Both the position numbers and the translations under genes were made by a program. 18,679 bases of DNA from Colivivens sp963594655. GTDB lineage: Bacteria > Bacteroidota > Bacteroidia > Bacteroidales > Bacteroidaceae. The stretch lies in contig CAVBFD010000047.1 of NCBI GenBank assembly GCA_963594655.1, positions 1 to 18,679 on the forward strand, read 5' to 3'. Under the pieces are notes generated by a model that worked only from the letters and a program-made list of their open reading frames with translations, did no database searches and was not told where the DNA came from. Below are positions 7,592 through 14,505 of this stretch, one piece after another; position 1 is the stretch's first letter; each line of letters begins with the position of its first letter.

Positions 7592-8185
7592 TTATGAAGC
7601 CATACTGATGTTGTACTCCTGTGCCAATCGTCTGAGGTTGATGAGCGCGTACCGTGTCCTTCCCAGTGCCGTGTTGATACTGCAACCAAGCAACTCGGCT
7701 ATTTCCTTGAAACTCTTGTCCTGATAGTACCTTAGGTCGATTATCTCCTGCTGGTTCTCGGGCAGCATCTTGATTATCTCCTGCACACCCCTCAGGTTCT
7801 GTTGTCTTACCATCTGTGTCTCCACGTTGTTGTCGTCCGAGAACTTGATGTCGTTGAACAGGTCGGTCTCACTCTCGTCGTTGGATATGCTCTTCTCGTT
7901 CTTCTGGTGACGGAAGTAGTCGATGACGATGTTGTGGGAGATGCGCATGAGCCATGAGCTGAACTTCTGCTGTTCAGTGTACTTGTCCGACCGTATGGTC
8001 GAAACCACCCTCATGAATATGTCCTGGAAAAGGTCTTCCGCCGCTTCCCTGTTGCGCACGAAATAAGACACGTATGTGTATACCTTACTCTCGTAGCGGT
8101 TCAACAGGATGTCGAACGCTTCATTATTGCCTTCGGTGTACAGACCTACCAACTCCTCGTCGGCAAGAGATGTCAATTTGTTCAT
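7592..8185 (-). CDS. ECF-type RNA polymerase sigma factor
   Basis: This 197-residue sigma-70 family protein has only regions 2 and 4, the ECF layout. Region 2 (about residues 24-95) includes DLFQDIFMRV and the DNA-melting and -10 recognition stretch SSWLMRISHNIVIDYFR. Region 4 (about 133-187) ends with a helix-turn-helix (FKEIAELLGCSINTALGRTRYAL). It directs RNA polymerase to an unknown promoter set. No anti-sigma gene (FecR-like or zinc-binding) lies next to it: upstream is fmt, downstream the small lipoprotein gene. That distinguishes it from the many SusC/D-linked ECF factors of this phylum. Regulation may be transcriptional or by a distant anti-sigma factor. I cannot assign a specific ortholog name. 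Confidence 0.9.
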   Translation of the reverse strand: MNKLTSLADEELVGLYTEGNNEAFDILLNRYESKVYTYVSYFVRNREAAEDLFQDIFMRVVSTIRSDKYTEQQKFSSWLMRISHNIVIDYFRHQKNEKSISNDESETDLFNDIKFSDDNNVETQMVRQQNLRGVQEIIKMLPENQQEIIDLRYYQDKSFKEIAELLGCSINTALGRTRYALINLRRLAQEYNISMAS

Positions 8186-8324
8186 TACACTTCGTTTTGT
8201 ACCGGCCTCACTACTGTTTACCTCTTGTGGATACTGTGTTTCAGCCGGTGTTGTTTGTTTGGGTAATGTCTAACTATAGGCAATAATGGTTTTTACTTGT
8301 TACTTATGTGTTTCGTTCTCTTTG

Positions 8325-8356
8325 CAAAGTAAACGAATATTTGTCAGACTGCCAAC
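8325..8356 (-). promoter_or_regulatory. Possible promoter of the ECF sigma factor gene
   Basis: On the minus strand GTTG (complement of 8353-8356), a 20-bp spacer, then TTACTTTG (complement of 8325-8332), which resembles the TTTG / TAnnTTTG pattern with one mismatch in each box. It would leave a leader of about 130 bases. The remainder of 8186-8324 shows no gene and no structure I can support. Confidence 0.35.
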
Positions 8357-8391
8357 GGCGGATGCGGAAAATATTGTGTGAAACGTGTTTT

Positions 8392-9360
8392 TTAACACAT
8401 CCAGATGCCGTTTTCGCATTTGAAACCCCTCAGGAAGTCCGTTACGGTCATTTGTCTCTTTCCTGAGATCTTCAGTGACAGGATACTGATGTAACCGTCT
8501 GCGGTGCGTACCTTGAGGAAGGTCTTGCCGTCTGTCTCCACATCACCCGGTGTGCCTGTGCCGGTCGAGAACTCCTTGGCTGACTCATAGACCTTTACTT
8601 CAACCGTCTTGTCCCCGTTGTGCAGTTCGGTCCATGCGGCAGGGTAGGGACTTAGACCGCGGATGAAGTCGTACACTTGCTTCGTTCCCTTCTTCCAGTC
8701 GATGCGGCAGGTCTCCCTGAATATCTTGGGGGCCGGCTTGAGCGGTTCTCCGGCTTCCAGTTCAGCCTGTGCCGTGGTGTGTATGTCTCCTTTGAGTATG
8801 TTGTCCACAGTCTCCGTCACCAGTTTCCCTCCCAGTACCATCAGTTTGTCGTGTACGACACCCACGTTGTCGGTGTCGGCTATGGGTACGCGCACTTGTT
8901 GGATGATGTTGCCTGTGTCTATCTCGTGCTTGAGGAAGAAGGTGGTGATACCGGTCTCGGTCTCACCGTTGATGACCGCCCAGTTGAGCGGAGCCGCACC
9001 CCTGTACTGCGGCAGGAGTGACGCATGGAGGTTGAACGTGCCGAGGCGTGGCATGTTCCACACCACTTCGGGCAGCATACGGAAGGCAACCACTATCTGA
9101 AGGTCCGCTTGCAGCGAGCGCAACTCGTTGACGAAGTCCTCATCCTTGAGTTTCACCGGCTGGAGTACCTTCAATCCCTTCTCTTGCGCGTAGAGTTTCA
9201 CCGGACTCGGTTGGAGGACACTGCCGTGGCGACCTACGGGCTTGTCGGGCATGGTGACCACGCCCACCACATTGTATCCGCCTTCCACCAGACATCTCAG
9301 ACTCTCTACGGCAAACTCGGGGGTTCCCATATACACTATTCTCAAATCCTGCTTTTCCAT
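8392..9360 (-). CDS. fmt: Methionyl-tRNA formyltransferase
   Basis: This 322-residue enzyme formylates Met-tRNAfMet using 10-formyl-tetrahydrofolate, making the initiator tRNA for translation. The N-terminus (RIVYMGTPEFAV) is typical. The catalytic set is visible: N110, H112, the SLLP folate-binding loop (114-117) and D148 (HEIDTGNII). The C-terminal tRNA-binding domain follows (RIDWKKGTKQVYDFIRGLSPYPAAW). Length is normal. It lies 104 bp after the clc stop on the same strand without a clear promoter of its own, so it may be the last gene of the prfC-tsaC-clc-fmt run. No def gene (peptide deformylase), a frequent fmt neighbour elsewhere, is in the window. Confidence 0.96.
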   Translation of the reverse strand: MEKQDLRIVYMGTPEFAVESLRCLVEGGYNVVGVVTMPDKPVGRHGSVLQPSPVKLYAQEKGLKVLQPVKLKDEDFVNELRSLQADLQIVVAFRMLPEVVWNMPRLGTFNLHASLLPQYRGAAPLNWAVINGETETGITTFFLKHEIDTGNIIQQVRVPIADTDNVGVVHDKLMVLGGKLVTETVDNILKGDIHTTAQAELEAGEPLKPAPKIFRETCRIDWKKGTKQVYDFIRGLSPYPAAWTELHNGDKTVEVKVYESAKEFSTGTGTPGDVETDGKTFLKVRTADGYISILSLKISGKRQMTVTDFLRGFKCENGIWMC

Positions 9361-9403
9361 TGTATGCTGCGCCTGTTTGTTCTTGTTTCTGTTGATTCAC
9401 TTC

Positions 9404-9422
9404 CGCACCTGTAGAAGGTGCG
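9404..9422. other. Hairpin in the clc-fmt intergenic gap
   Basis: The arms cgcacct (9404-9410) and aggtgcg (9416-9422) pair perfectly over a 5-base loop. There is no following T-run in either direction, so it is not a standard intrinsic terminator. It may be an mRNA processing or stability element between clc and fmt. An AT-rich near-palindrome (ttattatataatata, 9431-9445) lies beside it. Confidence 0.35.
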
Positions 9423-9464
9423 CCTATACCTTATTATATAATATATACCGGTCTGTACTCCCGA

Positions 9465-11273
9465 CTATTCAGAACTGAACGTGACAAGAACCTCCCTGTA
9501 CGAGTTGAACAGTCCCGACCGTGACACGAAACCGAGGAAGATTCCGTTGCTGTCCACCACAGGCAGGTTCCATGCCTTGGTCTCGTCGAACTTCTCCGTC
9601 GCCACTTTCAGTGTGTCGTTGGTGTTGAGCAGAGCCGGAGGGTCTTTCATGAACGACGCTACGGTGTACTGGTGGTACAGCTCGGGGCGGAAGATGTACT
9701 TCCTTACCGAGTCGAGTGACACGACCCCGAGGAACTTGCCGTTCTTGTCTATCACGGGGAAGATGTTGCGGTGGGCCTTGGTGATGACTCCCACCAACTG
9801 ACCCAAGTCCATCTCCGGCGTGACGGTCTTGAAGTCCGTCTCTATCTGTGACTTCAGGTTGATGATGGTCAGTATCGCCTTGTCCTTGTCGTGTGTGATG
9901 AGTTCCCCCTTACGGGCCAGTCGCATGGCGTATATGCTGTGCGGCTCGAATACGTTGATGGTCAGGTAAGACGCTACGGACACGATCATGAGCGGCACGA
10001 ACAGTCCGTATCCTCCTGTGAGTTCCGCTATGAGGAAGATGCCGGTCAGTGGCGCGTGCATGATACCCGACATCAGACCAGCCATACCGTAGAGCGTGCA
10101 GTTCTTCGATGACAGATACCCCGCGTCTCCCATCTCCAGCATGAGTCCGCTGTCCCACAGGTGGGCGAAGATGAAGCCGGCAATGGCACCGAGGAACAGT
10201 GATGGCGCGAACACTCCTCCGCATCCTCCGCCTCCGTTGGTGGCTGTCGTCGCGAACACCTTGAACGCAAGTACCAGGGCGAGGTAGATGATCAGCGTGT
10301 TCTCACTGCCGTAGAACAGGGTGTTGTGCATGACCGTGTCAGCGCTCGCATTGTGGATGAGCTGGTCAATCACGTCGTATCCCTCTCCGTACATGGCAGG
10401 GAAGAAGTAGATGAGGACACCGAGGACCACAGCCCCGACCACGAACTTTTTCCATGGATTGGCGAGTTTGGCGAATATCCCCTCAAACCAGTTCATGGCG
10501 CGTGTGAAGTAGAGGGACACGAGTCCGCAAGCGATGCCCAACAGTATGCATCCGGGAATTATGTCGTTGGAGAACGCCTTGTCGAGTTCAAAGGAAAACA
10601 TCGGTTCCGTGCCGTACAGGGCGTACGAGACACAGACGGACGTGAGGCCGGTCACGAGCAGCGGCAGCAGCGACGCCATGTTAAGGTCGAGCATCAGCAC
10701 CTCAAGCACGAACATGACCCCGGCTATAGGGGCTTTGAAGATGGCGGCGATGGCCCCGGCGGCACCGCACCCCACAAGCAGCATCATGGTGTTGGGCGGT
10801 AGGTTGAACCGCTTGCCGAGGTTGGACCCGAAGGCAGAACCGGTAAGCACTATCGGGGCCTCGGCTCCTACAGAACCTCCGAAACCGATGGTGATGGCAC
10901 TCGCCACTATACTGGTCCATCTGTTGTGCGACTTTATCCGGGCGCGTTTTCTGGATATGGCGTAGAGGATTTTGGTCACACCGTGGCTTATGTCGCCCCG
11001 TACAATGTACCTGACAAAGAGCATTGTAATCAATATGCCGACCGCCGGGTAGACCATGTAGAGTCCGTTGGTTTCCGAGAGGTTGAAGTGGTTGGTCAAC
11101 AAGAACCGTATCTGCTCGATGATATATTTCAGTATGAACGCGCTCAGACCGGTACAGATGCCGACCACCAGACTGAGCATCAGCACAATCTGCCTGGTAG
11201 AACGGTTGCCCTTTATCCATCCCGCAATCAGGTGGATGGCTGTCACTTCACGTCTCAGGAATGAAAATGTCAT
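9465..11273 (-). CDS. CLC-family chloride channel/antiporter with C-terminal CBS pair
   Basis: This 602-residue membrane protein has the CLC transport core (about residues 25-445) and two CBS domains (about 465-595). Core signatures include GSVGAEAP with the gating glutamate E138, the helix after APIAGVMFVLE, GGGGCGGVFAPSLFLG, and APLTGIFLIAELTGGYG. At the position of the E. coli CLC proton glutamate (E203) the chain reads E191-V192, so valine stands there as in animal CLC channels. Members move chloride or related anions across the inner membrane, by exchange with protons or as channels; the CBS domains usually bind adenine nucleotides and regulate. Its start lies 1 base after the tsaC stop, so the two are translationally linked. 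Confidence 0.93.
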   Translation of the reverse strand: MTFSFLRREVTAIHLIAGWIKGNRSTRQIVLMLSLVVGICTGLSAFILKYIIEQIRFLLTNHFNLSETNGLYMVYPAVGILITMLFVRYIVRGDISHGVTKILYAISRKRARIKSHNRWTSIVASAITIGFGGSVGAEAPIVLTGSAFGSNLGKRFNLPPNTMMLLVGCGAAGAIAAIFKAPIAGVMFVLEVLMLDLNMASLLPLLVTGLTSVCVSYALYGTEPMFSFELDKAFSNDIIPGCILLGIACGLVSLYFTRAMNWFEGIFAKLANPWKKFVVGAVVLGVLIYFFPAMYGEGYDVIDQLIHNASADTVMHNTLFYGSENTLIIYLALVLAFKVFATTATNGGGGCGGVFAPSLFLGAIAGFIFAHLWDSGLMLEMGDAGYLSSKNCTLYGMAGLMSGIMHAPLTGIFLIAELTGGYGLFVPLMIVSVASYLTINVFEPHSIYAMRLARKGELITHDKDKAILTIINLKSQIETDFKTVTPEMDLGQLVGVITKAHRNIFPVIDKNGKFLGVVSLDSVRKYIFRPELYHQYTVASFMKDPPALLNTNDTLKVATEKFDETKAWNLPVVDSNGIFLGFVSRSGLFNSYREVLVTFSSE

Positions 11274-11274
11274 C

Positions 11275-11841
11275 TTAGTCTCTTATTATCTTGAACTGTC
11301 CCGACGCGTCGATTTTCACGATGCTCGACGGACGGTGCTTCTCCTTGCTCTGTCTGCTGTACTTCACCACGTAGTCCACTGCTTCCTTTATCTCGTCGGA
11401 TATCTCGTCGAAGGTCTGCGGTGTGGGTTCTCCGCTTATGTTGGCGCTGGTTGACACCACAGGTTTCTGGAATCTGAAACACAGCTCTTTGGAAAACTCC
11501 TCTTTGGTGATTCTCAGTCCCACACTGCCGTCTTCCGCCAAGAGGTTCGGCGCCAGTCCCGTAGCCTGGTCGAAGATGACAGTGATGGGTTTGGTTGACA
11601 GTTCGATGAGGTCCCATGTCACGTCAGCCACGTTCCTCACGTAGCGCGACAACCGCGCGTCACTGTCCACAAGACAGATGAGTGCCTTGCTGTCATCTCG
11701 CTTCTTGATTTCGTATACCCTCTTCACCGCTTCGGGGTTGGTCGCGTCGCAGCCGATGCCCCATACCGTGTCGGTAGGGTAGAGTATCACTCCGCCCTTC
11801 CGCATCACCTCCACGGCTTTCTTTATTTCGTCTTGTAACAT
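11275..11841 (-). CDS. tsaC: L-threonylcarbamoyladenylate synthase (Sua5/YrdC/TsaC family)
   Basis: This 188-residue YrdC-domain protein makes threonylcarbamoyl-AMP from threonine, bicarbonate and ATP, the first step of the t6A modification at position 37 of ANN-decoding tRNAs. The family patterns are clear: LYPTDTVWGIGCDA near residue 20, the KKRDDSKAL basic motif, a VVSTSANISGEPT stretch, and PSSIVKID near the C-terminus. The length matches the short TsaC form, without the extra Sua5 C-terminal domain. It begins 5 bp after the prfC stop and ends 1 bp before the clc start, so it sits inside a tight operon. A YciO-like paralog of other function is possible, but the motif set favours TsaC. Confidence 0.92.
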   Translation of the reverse strand: MLQDEIKKAVEVMRKGGVILYPTDTVWGIGCDATNPEAVKRVYEIKKRDDSKALICLVDSDARLSRYVRNVADVTWDLIELSTKPITVIFDQATGLAPNLLAEDGSVGLRITKEEFSKELCFRFQKPVVSTSANISGEPTPQTFDEISDEIKEAVDYVVKYSRQSKEKHRPSSIVKIDASGQFKIIRD

Positions 11842-11846
11842 AATGG

Positions 11847-13418
11847 TCAGAATTCACTTGTGAAATGGAACTTGATATGCTTGAAATCCATCTGTGCCAT
11901 CTGCAGCACGTAGTTGGAGTCGGCGAGGAACACGTCTCTGCCGTCCCTGTCCTTCGCCATGTACTGGTACTTGCGTTTCTTGAACGCCTCCAGCTCTTCC
12001 TCGTCGTCGCTCTCTATCCAGCAGGCCTTGTAGAGACTGACCGGCTCCCAACGGCAACGCGCGTTGTACTCGTTCTCCAACCTGTACTGTATCACCTCGA
12101 ACTGGAGTTGTCCCACCGTACCAATCAACTTGCGTCCGTTGAACTGGTTGACGAACATCTGCGCCACACCCTCGTCCATCAACTGGTCAATGCCTTTCGC
12201 CAGTTGCTTGGTCTTCATCGGGTCGGCGTTGTCGATATACTTGAACATCTCTGGAGAGAAACTGGGCAGTCCCTTGAAATGCAGCTCTTCCCCTTCGGTA
12301 ATCGTGTCGCCAATCTTGAACACTCCGTTGTCGGGCAGTCCCACGATGTCTCCCGGATAAGCCTCCTCGATGGTGCTTTTCTTCTGCGCCATGAACTGCG
12401 TGGGCGACGAGAAGCGCACAATCTTGTTCTGCCTCACATGCTGGTAGGGCGCGTTGCGCACGAACTTGCCCGAGCAGACCTTGCAGAACGCCGTGCATGA
12501 CCGGTGGTTAGGGTCGATGTTGGCTGTTATCTTGAAGATGAAGCCGGTGAACTTGGGTTCAGTAGGCTCCACAAGCCGTTCCTCCGCCTGTGTGGGACGC
12601 GGACTGGGGGCAATCTCCACGAAGCAGTCGAGCAGTTCCTGCACTCCGAAGTTGTTCAGTGCCGAACCGAAGAACACCGGCGCCACCTCTCCGCTCCTGT
12701 ATGTCTCCATGTCGAACTCTGAGTACACGCCCTCTATCAGGTCAAGGTCTTCCCTCAACTTGTCGGCGTCTTCCTTCCCGACCTTCTCGTCCAGTTCACT
12801 GCCGTTGATGTCCACCTCCACTTTCTCCGTCACCATCTGCTTGTTGGGTGTGAAGAGGTTGAGGTTATGCTCGTAGATGTTGTACACGCCCTTGAACCGC
12901 TGTCCTTGGTTGATAGGCCACGAGAGCGGTCTCACACTTATCTGCAGTTCCGACTCTACCTCGTCGAGCAGGTCGAACGGGTCACGTCCCTCACGGTCCA
13001 TCTTGTTGATGAACACGATGACAGGTGTCTTTCTCATGCGGCACACGGTCATCAGTTTGCGTGTCTGCGCTTCCACACCCTTGGCCCCGTCAATCACTAT
13101 GATGGCACTGTCCACGGCGGTCAGCGTGCGGAAGGTGTCCTCGCAGAAGTCCTGGTGTCCCGGCGTGTCGAGTATGTTGACCTTATAGTTATGGTAGTCG
13201 AACTCCATCACCGACGTGGATACCGAGATACCTCTCTGTTTCTCAATCTCCATCCAGTCGGATGTGGCGGTTTTCTTTATCTTGTTGGATTTCACAGCTC
13301 CTGCCACCTGTATCTGTCCTCCGAAGAGCAGCAGCTTTTCCGTGAGGGTTGTCTTTCCCGCGTCTGGATGGCTGATGATGGCGAAAGTACGTCTCTTGTT
13401 GATTTCTTGTTCGTTCAT
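11847..13418 (-). CDS. prfC: Peptide chain release factor 3 (RF3)
   Basis: This 523-residue translational GTPase recycles RF1 and RF2 from the ribosome after peptide release. The G domain is canonical: P-loop HPDAGKTT (residues 17-24), switch I EKQRGISVSTSV, switch II DTPGH with catalytic H88, and NKMD. This contrasts with the degenerate EF-G paralog in the same window. The start ATG at 13418 gives the usual roughly ten-residue lead before RRTFAIISHPDAGKTT. A perfect -7 box ends only 4 bp upstream of that ATG, so the mRNA may have almost no leader. It is the first gene of the prfC-tsaC-clc run. Confidence 0.97.
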   Translation of the reverse strand: MNEQEINKRRTFAIISHPDAGKTTLTEKLLLFGGQIQVAGAVKSNKIKKTATSDWMEIEKQRGISVSTSVMEFDYHNYKVNILDTPGHQDFCEDTFRTLTAVDSAIIVIDGAKGVEAQTRKLMTVCRMRKTPVIVFINKMDREGRDPFDLLDEVESELQISVRPLSWPINQGQRFKGVYNIYEHNLNLFTPNKQMVTEKVEVDINGSELDEKVGKEDADKLREDLDLIEGVYSEFDMETYRSGEVAPVFFGSALNNFGVQELLDCFVEIAPSPRPTQAEERLVEPTEPKFTGFIFKITANIDPNHRSCTAFCKVCSGKFVRNAPYQHVRQNKIVRFSSPTQFMAQKKSTIEEAYPGDIVGLPDNGVFKIGDTITEGEELHFKGLPSFSPEMFKYIDNADPMKTKQLAKGIDQLMDEGVAQMFVNQFNGRKLIGTVGQLQFEVIQYRLENEYNARCRWEPVSLYKACWIESDDEEELEAFKKRKYQYMAKDRDGRDVFLADSNYVLQMAQMDFKHIKFHFTSEF

Positions 13419-13422
13419 GCTG

Positions 13423-13430
13423 CAAAGGTA
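13423..13430 (-). promoter_or_regulatory. -7 promoter element of prfC, abutting the start codon
   Basis: The minus strand reads TACCTTTG, a perfect TAnnTTTG box whose last base is 4 bp before the prfC ATG. In this phylum transcription starts a few bases after the box, so initiation would fall at or beside the A of the ATG. No matching -33 TTTG is seen at 19-21 bp. The upstream transcript ends at the terminator at 13475-13508, so prfC needs a promoter here. Confidence 0.6.
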
Positions 13431-13474
13431 CGACTTTTTTGTGTACCCTGTGTGCCGCCCCTTGTAAAACTCAC

Positions 13475-13508
13475 AAAAAACGCCGCTGTCCCGGTGGTCA
13501 GTGGCGTT
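13475..13508 (-). terminator. Rho-independent terminator overlapping the permease stop codon
   Basis: In the minus-strand RNA, AACGCC (complement of 13503-13508) pairs with GGCGUU (complement of 13479-13484). The stem continues after one mismatch with three to four more pairs and then CC/GG, and is followed by six U (13475-13480). The hairpin begins inside the last codons of the permease gene (stop at 13498-13500). It separates the alpha-galactosidase/permease transcript from prfC. Confidence 0.8.
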
Positions 13509-14505
13509 GTTTCAGTATCACGTAGATGATTACGGGGGCTCCGAGTAGTGGTGTCACCACGTTTAGCGGTATGATGCCTTTCTCTCCTGGCAGGGTGCAG
13601 AGCAGGTTGCAGACCAGGGCGGCGGCACTGCCGCACAGTATGGTTGCCGGAAGCAACACCTTGTGGTTCTCCGTCCGCAGTATCATGCGCGCCACGTGCG
13701 GCACTGCCAGTCCGAGGAACGACACCGGTCCGCAGAATGCGGTGGTGACCGCTGTCAACAGTCCTGTGGCGGTGAGCAGCAGGTTGCGCGTGAGCCGGAT
13801 GTTGATTCCGAGACTCTCCGCATACTGGTTGCCCATGAGCAGCGCGTTGAGCGGTTTGATGAGCATGACCGATACCGCCAGTCCGATGAGGCACACTGTG
13901 GCGAACAGTGGCATCTGTTGCAGTGACACTCCCGCGAAGTTGCCCATCCCCCATATCATGTAACTGTGTACGCCTTCCTCCGTGGAGAAGTAGTTGAGCA
14001 GGGAAATGGCTGACGAGGCGATGTAGCCTATCATGATTCCGGTGATGAGCAGCATGAGGTTGCTCCGGATGAAGGTGGAGAGACTGAGAATGACCGACAT
14101 GATGATCATCGCTCCTGCGAAACCTCCGATAAGCACCGACATGAAACCGGGGATGGTTGTCTCCCCAGCCGTTATCATACCGCCTCCGGCCAGCATCACA
14201 ATGGCGACTCCGAGGTTGGCTCCGCTACTGATTCCCAAAATGGACGGACCTGCCAGCGGATTGGCGAAAGCGGTCTGCAGCATCAGTCCCGACACTGCCA
14301 GCGACCCTCCGCAGAGCAGTGCTGTCATTGCCTGCGGAAGTCGTGACTGTATGACGATGTAGTTCCAGCTCTCTTTCTCCGCCGCGTCTCCTGTGAGAAT
14401 CCTCAGCACGTCAGCGGCCGGTATGTGGATTGCCCCCAAGAAGAGGTTGGCTATGAAGAGAACCACAATCAGTGCCGTGATTGCGGCTATCGTGAGGCGA
14501 GTCAA
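13498..14505 (-). CDS. FecCD/BtuC-family ABC transporter permease
   Basis: This 335-residue, very hydrophobic protein has about ten predicted membrane helices and the FecCD hallmark SRLPQAMTALLCGGSLAVSG followed by NPLAGPSILGISSGANLG. This family forms the membrane channel of importers for iron-siderophores, heme or vitamin B12. The start is taken as TTG at 14505, because no ATG or GTG lies between the upstream in-frame stop and the conserved region; its TTGA overlaps the TGA of the alpha-galactosidase gene. The usual partners, a periplasmic binding protein and an ATPase, are not encoded next to it in this window, so the substrate cannot be inferred. It ends in a terminator. Family certain, substrate unknown. 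Confidence 0.92.
   Translation of the reverse strand: MTRLTIAAITALIVVLFIANLFLGAIHIPAADVLRILTGDAAEKESWNYIVIQSRLPQAMTALLCGGSLAVSGLMLQTAFANPLAGPSILGISSGANLGVAIVMLAGGGMITAGETTIPGFMSVLIGGFAGAMIIMSVILSLSTFIRSNLMLLITGIMIGYIASSAISLLNYFSTEEGVHSYMIWGMGNFAGVSLQQMPLFATVCLIGLAVSVMLIKPLNALLMGNQYAESLGINIRLTRNLLLTATGLLTAVTTAFCGPVSFLGLAVPHVARMILRTENHKVLLPATILCGSAAALVCNLLCTLPGEKGIIPLNVVTPLLGAPVIIYVILKQRH

Noticed and set aside
8385..8398. GTGTT/AACAC mini-hairpin at the fmt stop codon
   Set aside because: The 5-bp stem is too short, its loop is only 4 bases and no U-run follows.
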